Source: Latrodectus hesperus (Eukaryota; Arthropoda; Arachnida; Araneae; Theridiidae). From it: a stretch of 64,000 nt of DNA. Shown here piece by piece: positions 46,313 through 60,089 of the stretch. The notes under the pieces are model-generated. The model was given only the letters and a program-made list of their open reading frames with translations. It had not been told where the DNA came from and searched no databases. Each line of letters begins with the position of its first letter. Position 1 is the first letter of the stretch. The position numbers and the translations under genes were made by a program. The stretch covers positions 3,467,252-3,531,251 of the forward strand of contig JAJQOW010000014.1 in NCBI GenBank assembly GCA_037975125.1, given 5' to 3'.

Positions 46313-47377
46313 AAATATCTGTTTAAAAGAAAATGTTCTTGGTTTGATTTCTTACACAAATATATAAAATTCGTTATTTAATGATTAATATATTGTAAAA
46401 TGCTTATATTTTTAAAGTGACACATTTCATTTAAGAGTCGAAATTAAAACTTCTTAGGTTGAGAATACATTTTAAAAGAAAATATTTTATTTAAATGAAA
46501 CTGTTTTTTTCTTGCAAAATGCACTTTAAAAATGAACGCATGCATTATTTCTTATTATACAATATTGATCTTTAATTTTTTCTTTTGAAATATTCAGCAG
46601 ATAAAAGTTTGAATGCATTCATTTAATTTTTTTAATATCCCTGTGTTTCTGAATAATTTTATTGAGTTATTTATTTTATTAAAATTTTACAGCATTTATT
46701 TTATTAAAAATAAGAGTATTGGATGTTGTCCAAAAAACAATCGTGAAAACTACATGTTTTATTAATACTAATCTTTGAGTATGTCTGGTAACATATAGGT
46801 AAGAAACACTATCATATCCTATAGTATGTTGAAACTAATAAAAGTTTAATTAAAAATGGTTAGTATCATATAATTTTGAGATTGCATTTTAATTAATCTT
46901 AAGATCAATTTTTTTCTTTTATAAGTTATTTTTGTTTCCGAATAAATGAAGTTAAAGAAAGTAGAATACAATTGCTGTATAATTTCCCTAAATAAGTATT
47001 CATTACGTATAAAATACACATTATTAGTAAAATTAATGATGTAAATTTAATTTTTTGCTGTCATATGTAGACAATAATGAAAAAGAAGCAAAACATAATT
47101 ATGGAATTAAAATTATGTTGATCTTGAAATATTTAAGAATCTGTTAGAATTCATTAATAATTGAATTCCTATCTCAAGGAATTTTTTTTACTATGAAAAT
47201 ATTTATAAAAGAATTTGCGAATAATTAACATTTAATTTGAACTGACTGTCATTTATAACTTTAAATACTTCTAACTTAAAAGAAATCTTAAAATGAGCAA
47301 TATTATAAGAAAAGTGAGAAATTAAATATAAAGCTGAATTTAATAAAAAAAATTCAATTATATAAAATTCAAAGATA
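46313..47377. other. AT-rich DNA without a recognisable gene
   Basis: No gene, RNA gene or mobile element was recognised. The minus frame at 47203-47388 has noise-like composition. Confidence 0.65.
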
Positions 47378-47632
47378 CCAGGTGGCATAGTGGTAGCGTT
47401 TCGTGTTCCAAAGCACGGTTCCTCGGTTCGATCCTGGGACTGAGCAAGGTCGATTCAATCTTTCACCCCTTCATTGGCAACAAATATGCATGGGAACTAA
47501 ACTCTAGAGGTTTCAATCGTTAGGCGGACCACCTGACTTGGACATATACTCTGGATCCCAGGCCTTCCGTCGGGAAAATAGATGTAGTCACTGAAGGCCT
47601 TGACCAAAATATGGGGTGTCATGCAACAACTT
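47378..47632 (+). mobile_element. tRNA-derived SINE with intact A and B boxes
   Basis: The head CCAGGTGGCATAGTGGTAGC contains a very good A box (TGGCATAGTGG, 47383-47393), and GGTTCGATCC (47425-47434) is a canonical B box at normal tRNA spacing. The 3' side of a tRNA fold is not complete, so it is not a functional tRNA gene. A body of about 190 bp follows (GTTAGGCGGACCACCTGACT..., CCAGGCCTTCCGTCGGG) and fades at about 47632. No target-site duplication was recognised. Confidence 0.75.
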
Positions 47633-50600
47633 TCATTTTTAGTTTAAATGGATGTAAAAAAACATTATATAATTAAGTTTAAACCATCTTGTTTTTTATT
47701 ATAATTAAGATCTTTTTAACACTTTTCCTGCATAGAAAATGTCATTAATTATAATAATTGTTAAAATTCTAAGTTTTTTACTATTATGTATGAGAAATCC
47801 AAAGCATAAAGTTTCATTTATGGATAAGTGTTGTTGAAATTTTCATGTTATTCCAGAAATGTTTCTTACTTATATTGTAATTACCGACGACACTCCAGAA
47901 ATTATCTAATATTTATAAGTTAATGTATTATCTATTAAATAAAATAAAATAAATCAAATAATCCAACTCGGCCTTTAATTATAATTAGGATATTGAAATG
48001 TACTGATTATTTGTTTTTGAGTTATATTTTGGGTCTTTTAATTAATTAAACAAATTCTAATCTAGTAGTTTTAAAAATTGACCAGAAATTTTGAACTTAT
48101 GCATTTAAGTCATCGTTTAAAGTGTTTATGATAAAACTTTATTTAAACAATAATTAAAAAAAAAACATTCTCATAAAGTAGATTGAAAGCAATTTTTTCA
48201 GTCAATCTATTGCTATGTTAAATTATTTTAGGTTTAGATTTTTATTCCAAAGCAAAATATATAAGTATTGAAAATTTATTAAATGCTTTAAGTATTTTAA
48301 TTAAAAAAATAACATTTTATCAAAGCTCTATCAATAAAAGTATCATACACATTGAAATATATACCTGCGGAAATGTATAAACTATTATCCGTTTTTCGCA
48401 ATAGAAAATTAAAAATATATGTTAGAAAACAAATGATAAATATATCTAATATATTTACTGTTTTGACATGGAATGATTATGATTCATTATTTTAGGACAA
48501 AATAAAATAGAATACTTGGTTTATATTTAAGACTTTGATGTTGAATGAAAAATACTTGTTATGATTTTGATAAACTTAGGTGCAAAAGAGTTTACAATTA
48601 TATTTATGAGTAGGAAAAAAATTATCATAATTTAAACATATTGAATGATAAGAAACATAAGTTTAGCATTAAAAATAATTGTTATTTAAACTAAATTCTG
48701 GTAAAAAATATTAATTTTAACTGAGTTTTTGCGATAATGAGCAACAATGAAAACATTCTATTTTAAGAAAAAGTATTTTTATCACTTATATTTGAATAAA
48801 TCACAAGCATATTAAACATAATTTCTTATCTTAATACCTAATTAACTAATTCTGCATAAAAGATGTTAAGCGATTATCTTCTTTTTACGTCCTTTGAATG
48901 CACAATTTAAATGCATTTATTGTTTTCCATTTAAAACGCACACTCGCTTAAAATTAGCAAAAAACCTTTACTTAAAGATTAAAAAATATTTTAAGCAAAT
49001 TCTATGTGTTGCTCAAACAAAATTAAAAGGTGAGCTTTCTAATCTGGCAGAAAATCCTTTTATTCAAATTTCCTTTTTTTTCTTTTGCAGTCTTTTCATT
49101 AAAAAGGGCAATTGTTAATCGTAGCACAAAGGTAAAACAAAATTAATCATTAATTCTAATTGCCAGATATATTTATTAAATATAGTTGCTTTAACTTTAT
49201 TTTGTAAAAGTGTCTATCCACTTGAAGTTAAATTATATATAAATATTTTGTCTTACTATGCTATTTTAAAAAATGTGTGATATTTCACAAATTTTAAATA
49301 AAGAAATTTAATTTGCACCGCATGATAAACAATGAAAACCTTTGAATAACAGCGGTTACTTAAAATTTTAAAATACCGTCACGTAAAAAAATTATTGTTT
49401 CATTCAATAGTTTTGTGTTTTACTTACTTTCGTAAAATGTAATTTCTTTCATTTAATTCAAACAAATATAATATTAAAATAAATGTATAAAAAGTTCGTT
49501 TTTCACATTGCTCTTAATTTTCTTTGATACGAGCAGAAGGAGTATCTGAATACTTTTATGATAGATATGAAATTTTAATGGAATTAGCACAGATTTTAAG
49601 TTTTATTGAATCATAAACTGTACTATAATCATTAAATGCTAGTTTTTAGATATCTTTTCAACGAAATTGTTATTTTTGACGTAAAATTTTGTCCTAACAC
49701 TAATTATTTATTTAAGCAGGCAACACTTAATAGTTCTTGCAACATTTAATATAGTTCTCACACAAACATCTATATTTAAATATTATCAAATAATCTAAAT
49801 ATAATTAAAAGTTTAACAAACAGAATAGGAAAATATTCACATATAATTCTAAGTCAAATTAATTTCGATTTATTTTGTGTGAATTCGTATCAAAATAATA
49901 ATTGCTTTCAACAATAATTTTTCAAAAACTAGAGTGTAATTACATTAATTAATTTCGAAATTTATCTCTTCTTAAATTTCAGCTCCTTTGAACAGCTTCA
50001 ATAATATTTAATTATCTTTCCCATTTAAAAATCATATTTTACGCAGAATATTACACCTGATAAAAAATTAAAACTATCGAAAATATTAAAATTTAATTTC
50101 TTGTTACGCCGCATTATTTCTAAAGGTCTTAATAAAAGGAACTTTAATTAGAACACTCATAACTTTAATTGCTCTACGATGAGAAATAACAGAATCTGAA
50201 GCAGATTCCTTAATTAAAAGGTTCTTTTGATTTGAGACTCTATTATAATTACGGTGTGAAATTGAAAGAGGAAATTATATGATGCCGTTTATATATGTAT
50301 ACAAAAGCATTTAATTTATTATTTAAGTTATTTAATTTTTTATAGCTTTAATAACATAATTATTCACTTTGCCTTAGATAATGAACAATGAACTATCGTC
50401 AGTTATTAATCATATAAAAGTAGTTCTCACTGTCCACTTTATACTTTAAGGAAAAGTAGTTTAAGATTTACACTCAACATGTAATGTTAAAGAAATATAA
50501 AATTTAATTAAAAAGTACTTATAACTTTTTAAAGTAAAGAAAATAGTTTGGTCCATTAATATTTTACCTTATTACACTAAATTTTTTATGCAAATATTAG

Positions 50601-51624
50601 TAAGGTAGTCTTTTATCTAAACAACATTATTTTTAATTAAATAATTAAAATTTTAATTTTTTTTATTTTAGTTTAAGTACATAACCTCGTTAAATATTAA
50701 ATTAGATATTTTTATGTTACTCTATATTATTTTATTTTTAATTTGCATCATTAAGGGAACAACTTAATTAAAATATAGGAAAATCTTTCAATTTTAATAA
50801 AATAGTTTTATATTTTTGGTAAATTAAATTTTGTTTCTATATAAAATCTTAATTCAAGTTTAAGCTACATATGAATTAACTTTTCTAGTGTTATGTGATT
50901 AAATCCTGTATATTATTAAACTTCTATGTAAATTATAAATAATATTGTGCCATTTTTAATATTTTTAGTTGCATGTAAGTTTCTATAAATAATCTTTAGA
51001 TAGATTTTAAATTTTGTTGTATTTTAGTTTTTTTAAAATGACGTATCCTTTTACAGAACAATATTCTTTTATATAAATATGTTTTGCCACATACATTTTA
51101 GAAAAAATTTCTTTATTCTAATCCGGTATATTTTTAAGTGTACACAATGCAAATTTTTAAATGTATTTAATCTAGATTTTACTAACGTATTTTGGTTTTG
51201 TATTGGATTTTATATTTTTTCTTCCTACATCAAATTTGTATCTTAAAATGTTTGAATATTCACATTTTGAAAGGCTTGATTAGATATAGAAGTTATGATT
51301 CTTTTTATATAACTTCAAATAAAAAAATAATTTCATATATTAGTTTGTTAATATTTTTTCATTTAAAGAATCAAAATAACAATTTATTTAAAAATAAATA
51401 ATTCTGTTCATAACTGATAATTGTTTTAAAAAGTAATTGTATTTGTTTTAATCTGTTAAAATTTCCTTAAAATATAAGTTTCGTAGTTTAAATATTTTTT
51501 TTACTAATCTCTTTCATCACAAGGCCTAAGTTTAACTTCTGATATTAAATTGTATTAAATCCTAAATTTTTTACGTGGTTAATGATAAATTAATTACATA
51601 ATAACTGAAATGTATTGAATAAAA

Positions 51625-51657
51625 ACAATAAAATTGTATTTTTAACAATTTTATTGT
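51625..51657. repeat. 13 bp perfect inverted repeat, 7 nt loop
   Basis: ACAATAAAATTGT (51625-51637) is the exact reverse complement of ACAATTTTATTGT (51645-51657). It forms a simple AT-rich hairpin. Confidence 0.9.
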
Positions 51658-53634
51658 GCAAGAAAGTGTTCATTAATCAAATTTCACTTTGTTTCCATTC
51701 TTTTAAAAAATAACTAATTATAATACATGCTAATGGACATGCTAGATATCCACAATTTACAATTTTTTATATATTTCTACATTAAATAAGTATTTATTCT
51801 ATTGTTTTATAATATATATCCTGTAGAAAAAAGTAAATGATTAAATCACCAAGATGTAAGTAAACATTGTTTAACCCTTGTTAACTTTCAGAGCAAATAA
51901 TTGCTTTATCAAAGCATATTTATTTATTTATGAAAATTAAATACATTAGGAAGAAGAATTTAACCGTTATTAGTTTTGTATTACATTACATCTTGTAATT
52001 AGAAGTAATGCGAGCATAAATAAAATTTTCATATTAAAATGTTAAATTGTTGTGTTAAGTGCTTAAAGTTAAGAGAAATTCTAATGAAATATTTCTGCTA
52101 AATATTTAATTATGTTATCTTTAACGGTTTAAAATAGTTCTCAAAATAAATTATATTACTTTGTTCTGTGATAAAAATATTTCAAACAAAAAGATTTAAT
52201 TAAAACAATTTGAAATAAAGTTCAAATAGGATGATTTTCGAATTAAATATCAATTTAACTGAGAATAAATTTCACTAAATTATATTACTATTAAAGTTAA
52301 TTTTTGTTCTTTTTGCAAGAGATTAAGATATAAATATCAAGTAAATGTGCAGATGATGTGGCTTAGATTTTAATTGGTACAAAGTAGTTTGAAATTTTGT
52401 CTAGTGAATTAGTTTTTGGGGGAAAAATATAGAAATAGTTTAAAATGGAGTTTTTATTAATAAAAAATGTCTACCACTTGAAGCAACATTTCTGTAGCAG
52501 TAAATATGCAACTGAACAATACATCACTTGCATATACATAATGATTAGTAAAGAAAAATGTAATGCTTTTAGATTTAGGAAATGCTTGGTTTAGAATATT
52601 AAAAAAAAAAAAACTCGCGTTTGTGTGTGTGCGTGCATGCATAACCCTTCACATATTATAATTATAATATGAAATATTTTTATTTAATTCAAATACAGCA
52701 ACATAAGAAAGTAAAACTGAAGAAATCCTTTTAAAGAAAGTTCCGCGCGTGCTATTAAAATCATTTTTACAACATCCATTACAAGTGTTCACGATAAAAA
52801 TTGAAACTGAATAATTCATGTGGTTTGGAAACTATTATTTTCCATATAACTTTATATTTGTACCTTAAAGGCAACAAATCATAAAACAATAAAGAATTTA
52901 GACTATTCTGCACTTTTTAATTTTATTTATTTTTTATTGGAAATGTTTGTAGACGAAAATATTAACATATTATATGGCAAAACCAAGCATATACCTTCCG
53001 CTATGCTGAGAATGCATTATACTGAGAATAATGAAAAAAATTACTCACAGTACTTTTCTTAAGTTACGAGTGTTTCCACTACTAGTTTCAACAACGTGGT
53101 GTTAAAATTATTGAATGCATTCCAGAAGACCAGTTTAGCTGAGCTCTTCCTCTATACATTTTTACGTGCTTTATGCATAATTTTTCCATATTACGTAATA
53201 AGAAAGATATTTCAGTTTTTGCAATACAAATTCATCTAAAACACACTTTTTCCTGTTGTTAAAGTTGTCAAAAATATAATAATTAATACTTTTTTACATC
53301 TAAGACCTTCATAATCGTGTATCGAAGGTTTTAAAGAAGAGCATCTGAGAGCCTGAGAGTTTTAATATTTGCTACATAATGTATTATAATTCCATGGCAT
53401 TATTCAAATTTCAGGACCATTAAAGCTATTTTTGAGACAGCAATACCTTTTTTGTTCACAAGATTGATTCAAACGCCGTGTTGTTTGTAATGTAATTATT
53501 TTTATTTCTTCAAAAATACTGCGTTGAGGTATTTGGTAGTCCAACTCCACCAATGATTTGCTAGATTTCAATTGAATTTTCCAAAATAATTGAAGCAATG
53601 CATTAATTTTGTATCTTCTGGCATTTTCAATCAA

Positions 53635-53689
53635 TGTCGACTGGATTGTTTGTTTATACATTTTGTCGACTGGATTGTTTGTTACATAT
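53635..53689. repeat. 29 bp tandem duplication
   Basis: TGTCGACTGGATTGTTTGTT begins at 53635 and again at 53664, adjacent units with period 29 bp. Confidence 0.92.
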
Positions 53690-54072
53690 TTTATGTTTGA
53701 TACTATATTGATTATATAGTTTCAAATAAACACAACAATCCACCAGTTTCATCGAAAAGAAAGTGTCTTTCTTTATGAATAGCTTTAATAGGAAATTATT
53801 GCAATATCATTTGGTTATGTCAGATCTAGAACAAATTTCTTTAAAAGGTAGTTAATGATTTCTGTAATCAACAATTCTACAACATTGAAATTAGAAATTG
53901 GTTTGAACGACAATTGTTTTGTTTCACGAGGTATGTTACTACATCATGAAAAACTGATATTGTTCAACGAAACATATTACAATATACTGCTATAGAGGTA
54001 TACTACATAGAGGTAAACTGTAGAAGTAAGCAATTCAATATTTGTTCTAAAGTTCTTTGTTCAATAGCAATA

Positions 54073-54601
<529 letters not shown>

Positions 54602-54659
54602 AAGATTGGAAGGGAAAATATTCTAAAAAAATATCCTATATTCATTTAATATGCTGCAT

Positions 54660-55075
54660 TACATGTGCAGTGAATCGAACTAAATGACTCAAGATGAGAT
54701 AATTCTTGGAAAAGTGAATGGCGAAATAATTACTCGTTATGATTTCATCTAGAAGGTAATAAGGAGCATTTCTCACCTTCCTTAATTATAACGCATAAAC
54801 GCTGATACGGGTTTTCATCTGACACCTCAGATAGCCCTGAATATTAAACTTCCCATTGTCCCCTTTATGACAGCTCGGCCACCCATTGATAGCTGCATTC
54901 ATCTACAGCAGTTTCCAGCCCATAACAGATTATTGTCTCGGGACACGTTAGCTTGGAGAGTTTATTGGAAATCCCCTTATCACACCGGGCTATTGAATAG
55001 ATTCCGCATCTACTTCAGACACTGGGGAAGTTGGAAAAGGATGAAGGCTCTTTCAACGAAGATATGATTGCGTAT
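54660..55075. other. GC-richer non-coding island, function unknown
   Basis: About 400 bp clearly richer in GC than the flanks. A 66-codon plus frame (54867-55067) exists but has no recognised motif. CTTAATTATAACGCATAAACGC near 54781 contains TAATTA- and CATAAA-type homeodomain-like words, and other blocks (CGGCCACCCATTGATAGC, TATTGTCTCGGGACACG) look like conserved single-copy sequence. No pol III boxes are evident. It could be a developmental enhancer-like conserved element or an unrecognised repeat. This is inference from composition only. Confidence 0.35.
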
Positions 55076-55079
55076 TTTA

Positions 55080-57480
55080 CTTCCATGGATACCATGCATC
55101 GTTAACTTCTTTCATAATAAGCTTCTTGTAATTTTGGATAAGATTGGGTCTTCATATTTTTTTGATAATTTAGAAATGAAAATCTTTTAGTTAATTCATG
55201 TTATAAATAATATGAATTGATGAAAATGATTTAAGCATTTCTTTTAGAAAAAATAAACTTTTATTTAAGATTAGCGTCTGACGTTCTTTTATGTTTCTGG
55301 TAAAAATAATACAAAATAAAAACTCATATTTTGAAATAATTTATTTTTTAATAAAAAATTAACTTATGAAAAATTAGTAAAATAATTATTTTTAATTTAC
55401 ATACTCATCTTTCTTGAAATTCATTTTTATCACAGAGTATATTTTTTTTATTTCGCTAATGCTTAGCATTTAAATATACATTGAAGGATGTAGCTTAATT
55501 TCTTGAAAACATATTTTTACAAACATTGTATTGAAGAATGAAATATTTCATGCTTTACCCCTTATTTTTACTTGATTACGTTACAATTCATGAATAAAAT
55601 ATTCATAAATTATATTTTTCAATCTAATAAATTACCATTTAGTTATTATAAACTGAAAGTTTATTTTTAGTGAAACAATTACTGTTATGATATTATCTGA
55701 AATTGGATAAGAAACTATTATAAAATTATAAATTAATACATTTTTAAACATATTTTTCTTTAATAGCATTTTATGTAGTTCTAAATTTTGAAATAATACT
55801 TTAAAATTACTAAGACATGTAATACCATCATAAAGCAAAATTTCTCTGCTTTGTGAAATTAAAATGTTTATATAATTTTAAAAAATGCGTCACTTTTTAT
55901 AGCTTTATTAAATTTATTTTTATTATGTTTTTGAAAAAAAGAAAATAATTATCTAATATGAAAATTAAGCATTTTTGTTTTTATACTTTTGCTATCAAAA
56001 ATAATATAAAAAAGCATTATTCATAAAATGAGCATAAATTGCCTGTACAAATGTAAGAACAATAAGATAATGCTGACACAAGCCAAATCAAGTGAAAATA
56101 AGGAGAATATTTTAGCAAAATGATTATATAAAACATTTAAAACTAGTAGTTAATAATAAATATTAGATAATAATTATCAAAGAGAAATGTACTGGATTTA
56201 AAACTGTCCAGAAAGAAAATAGTTTATTAAATAAATTATTAAAAACTAGTATAAGTAAAATGAAAAGCTACAAAATTTGAAAGTAGTAAAAAATGAAAAT
56301 GTTAATTTAAAAAATCATGAGCTAAGAATAAAAGTGAATTTAGAATATTTAAGTATAAAATAAATATATCTTAACCTATATCTAAAATTAAGAGAAAATT
56401 AGACTACTCGTATGAAAATTAACAGATAAAAATCAGTAATTAAAATTTTAGTAGTTATCTATTATTTTATTTTTAAGTATATATATAGTCTATATAATTT
56501 TCTCTTGAATCTTAGACATCATTCCAAGAAAAATTTATACTCTTGAATATTAAATTAAATTTCTCAATTTATTGGTAGAAGCAATACATACAAAACGCTG
56601 AAAAATTATACTATGCTTGGTAAAATTACGAAAAGGATAAATAATTGGTTTTAATTATTAATTATATAGAATGATAAACTTCCTCCATTTTTTTCATCCA
56701 TCTTATGTTATTCAGAAATTAAATTTATGGTATTTTGACTTCTCTTAATAATTTGAAAAATTAAAACTGAGATAATTTGTAATAAGTGAATTTAACAGAT
56801 GTATTGAAATTTACGTTTGGTAAAATTCTAGGAAAATAAAATATTAAGAAAGATTTAGTTAAAATGAGCTTTACTGAAACTTCCTATATGAAAAAATTTC
56901 TTTTTTAAGTTCTTTAAAACCTTTTGAGTCACATTTCTTAATATTATTGTTATTAGAGGTTCTTTCCTCTTAATAAGCGAATACAACTCCCGCTTAAAAT
57001 ACTAAAATATCTTCTAAAAATAATTAAATATTTATTTTAAAAGATGAGATTGAGGAATCTTTACTTAAATATAAAAATGGCGGAAGAAAATACCAATCTT
57101 CCGTTATTTAACCTCAGTAACATTGAGCATTTTTTCCGATTATTTCTCTCTTACTTTTAGTTAATAGTGTGTATACAAATGTAATGGGATATTTTTAAGC
57201 ATTTTTGAGTCTTCACTGTCTTACTATCGTTTACATCAGTATTTATCAACCATTCAATATTTGCATTTTCAATCCTAATTTTGAATGCTACACATGTATA
57301 TTATAAAATGTGTAAAATAGTAATGTATTTTGAGTATTTTACTGCTAAATCTACACTTCTATCTTAATTTGAAACTTTAAAATTTAGCAGTAATACTTAT
57401 TTTTGTTTGTTTACATTAAGCGAAACATATTCTCAGCATTGAAATAACAGAAATATAGTACTTTTTTGCACCAGATTTAT
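55080..57480. other. AT-rich DNA without a recognisable gene
   Basis: No gene, RNA gene or mobile element was recognised. Confidence 0.65.
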
Positions 57481-57536
57481 CTTTTGTGTTCACCACGTCT
57501 GGACATTCTCGTGATTTTAAAAGAAATTCCGATTTG

Positions 57537-57632
57537 TCTCGAACATTCTAGAATATCAACAAGATGCCATCTCGAGCATTCACGTATGTGAGCAAATGTT
57601 TTCTCATACTCGAAAGATAATGTTCGAGAACG
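57537..57632. promoter_or_regulatory. Heat-shock-element-like cluster (speculative)
   Basis: GAACATTCTAGAA at 57541-57553 is a perfect three-unit alternating GAA/TTC/GAA arrangement with 2 bp spacers, the form bound by heat shock factor. TTCGAGAA at 57623-57630 is a two-unit match. No transcript or promoter is visible nearby, so this may be chance. Confidence 0.25.
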
Positions 57633-57664
57633 CCAGTTTCAGTACCCCGCAATTTCACTCGAGT

Positions 57665-57694
57665 AATCCTACTACCGGCAATCCTACTATCGGT
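57665..57694. repeat. 15 bp tandem duplication
   Basis: AATCCTACTACCGGC (57665-57679) is followed at once by AATCCTACTATCGGT (57680-57694). Confidence 0.9.
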
Positions 57695-57841
57695 ATTGAA
57701 TCTATTTGAATGTGTATAAATATTCTATATGCTTTCTTGTTAAAAATTGCAATTCACTGTATTAAATGCTCATGGGAGAAGATTTATTCAGAAACATGGA
57801 TGCATTTTTGACAGAATGTGAGCAGTCATTAGACGATAGTA

Positions 57842-58053
57842 AAGCATTAACAAAGTTTTGGTTTGGTTTCTTTGTCGCCCACAACGGTCATTTTTTGCAC
57901 ACGATGGCTAATTAGACCGGGATCTACGGCTTTAAGTGGATTCCGAACCACTACAAACACCCATGCCCAAGGTGGGATTCGAACCCACGAACTGTTGAAC
58001 CGAAGGCAACAGCGCTAACCATTCGGCTGACAGCTCGGCAAGCATTAACAAAG
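57842..58053. repeat. Perfect 14 bp target-site duplication around SINE copy 3
   Basis: AAGCATTAACAAAG at 57842-57855 and 58040-58053 is identical, as expected for target-primed reverse transcription. Confidence 0.94.
57856..58039 (-). mobile_element. tRNA-derived SINE (family A), copy 3, most complete
   Basis: Read from 58039 on the minus strand, a full tRNA-like head GCCGAGCTGTCAGCCGAATG leads into the A box TGGTTAGCGCTG (complement of 58010-58021) and B box GGTTCGAATCC (complement of 57975-57985). GGGCATGGGTGTTTGTAG follows, then the body and an AAACCAAACCA tail. It is 184 bp and flanked by the perfect 14 bp AAGCATTAACAAAG (57842-57855 and 58040-58053). Both pol III boxes are intact, so it could in principle be transcribed. 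It is probably mobilised by a LINE in trans. Confidence 0.92.
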
Positions 58054-59690
58054 ATACATACAAGCGTCGTTACGAAAATAAAATCAATAAAACTGTATTA
58101 AGAATATTTAACTTTTATGTTTATCATCTCTGAAACTAAAAAAGACAATTGAGAAATAAATCACTCTTTTAGTTTCGAAAAGGTGTAGATGATGATCTTT
58201 TTGCACTAAAAACACAAGGGCATTTCGCATTCCATTATCTTTACGAAATCCTACATTTGTGAAACAGAGTTCTTTGCTTCTTTAAAGGCAAAATATAGAT
58301 CTCAGGTAAATGTAGATAAAAACTGAAAATCTTTTTCTAATAATAAACCTTTATTTGAAAAACTTGATTCTGCATGACAGATCCAAAAAATACTAAATTT
58401 ACTTTTAATTTGGTTAAGTTTTAAATTACATTTTAAATCAAAACTCACTAGATTAAATATGTTAATAAATTTTGATTGACATTTTGCAAATCTTAGCTGT
58501 ACCTAAATTTAAAATTAAGTCTATTTTTAAACTGTTCACACACATGGCTACTTAAAATATTATAAAAAGAATATACAATTTTGCCCGTTTTAATTAAAAG
58601 TAAGCAAACTTTAGTCACTAAAATTGTAACTGATTATAATGATGGATATTGTTGAAATAAAAAATTTAATAGTAAAATTAAGAATTTTTAAACTAGCTTG
58701 AGTATCACTCATTATAATTAACTATAATTAAACCTTAATAATTCATTTTTTATTTTCTTCGTTCATAAACCCAAATTCTGTGAAAAGTAAAAAAAAATCA
58801 TTTCTCGTAAAAATTGATATTTATAATTTAAAATCTAAGAAAAATGCAAGGCATTTTAATAAAAATTCATTAATAACAGATTTTATTTTGTTATCATTTT
58901 TACATATTTTGACTATCTGTTATTTTTCAAAACTAATTTAGGTATACATCTTTGGATAAAGCTTGAAATTTCTGTTTTCACTCAATTTTCTTAACAATGC
59001 TTAGAAATTACGAAATTTTATTAATAACATATTGAAGAAATTTCCTTCAATTATTTTTAATTTCGTTGCTATTTTTAGCAATTTTTTTAAGAAATATAGT
59101 TTTAAGTATTTTGAATGTATTTTTTTTATCATAAATGTTCTATCTTCGTTTTACTCATATAATTTGATAGAGAGATCTATACTTTTTTTGTTCATTAGGT
59201 GTTCTAAAAGTACTCGTACAAAGGTTTTGTTATATTTTTTGAAAGATATATTAAACACTGACTTAATAATTCATCGTTAGCTATAAAAAAGTTCAATAAG
59301 TTTAAGTATATAACTAAAATTGTAAACATTTGAAAATAAAATAAAACACTTTTTTGCAAGGAAAACTTGAAATATCATTTTTCACAGAATGAGAAATCAT
59401 TTTCAAGATTCTGAAACCAATTTTTTAAAATTCATCTATCAATATGAATTATTATTGAACATTTCGAGCTTTTATTTATAGAAAATATATTGAATTTTCA
59501 ATAAATTCTTATTCTCTACATTGAATATCTCATTAAAATCTTGTTTTAATCAATTATTTATTTGCAATCATTTTGTTCCAGATATGATTTAATTTATGAA
59601 GCTTTTATCTAATTATTTGCATCACTTGTGTAATTTCTCTTATCAACTATTCAAACTAACTGTAACTTCCTTTTCCTTACATCTATTGAA
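58054..59690. other. AT-rich DNA without a recognisable gene
   Basis: No gene was recognised. The frame at 59032-59280 is Phe/Ile/Ser-rich noise. Confidence 0.65.
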
Positions 59691-59930
59691 CTTGTAAACT
59701 GCGCTTGTGGCCGACAGATGGCGGGTTCCGATCCAAACATTGCCTCTCCGTTCGCGGTAGACGTCGTTGGTAAAAATCGATGCTCGATTCTCTGAGTCAG
59801 GCCAATGTACTGGTAGGGCGACGGTTAAAAACGCTTAACTACAACTGCCGGACTCTCCCACCCCCAATATTCCGACAAACTCACGAAAAAGTGAGGAATC
59901 CAAAATAGGCGCCTACGCGTCTTAACTAGC
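59690..59930 (+). mobile_element. Possible decayed SINE
   Basis: A GC-rich block with GGTTCCGATCC (59724-59734), a plausible B box. The A box is not clear. It contains CTCTCCGTTCGCGGTAGACG and a Cys/Pro-coding CCCACCCCC run, with no credible frame. The minus frame at 59825-60010 has no motif. Confidence 0.35.
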
Positions 59931-60089
59931 ACGTTGTTTATAAAGCTTCCATAAGCTAATAAATAAGTTAGTATATATTGAATGACAACTGCAATATAAG
60001 CACCGTCCACTTATCACAGAAAATAAGGTAAGCAAGAAAATAAACATTTCATTATTGCTTGTAGATGAATGTAGTATTAATGTTTATTG

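Noticed and set aside
47378..47450. A functional tRNA gene
   Set aside because: A and B boxes are excellent, but the acceptor stem does not close and a SINE body follows, so it is the head of a SINE.
53404..53661. 85-codon minus frame as a host or transposon gene
   Set aside because: Its composition is more protein-like than most frames here, but there is no recognisable motif, no splice context, and it ends beside a tandem duplication.
57961..58039. A functional tRNA gene on the minus strand
   Set aside because: The tRNA-like head belongs to a 184 bp unit bounded by a target-site duplication and repeated elsewhere, hence a SINE.
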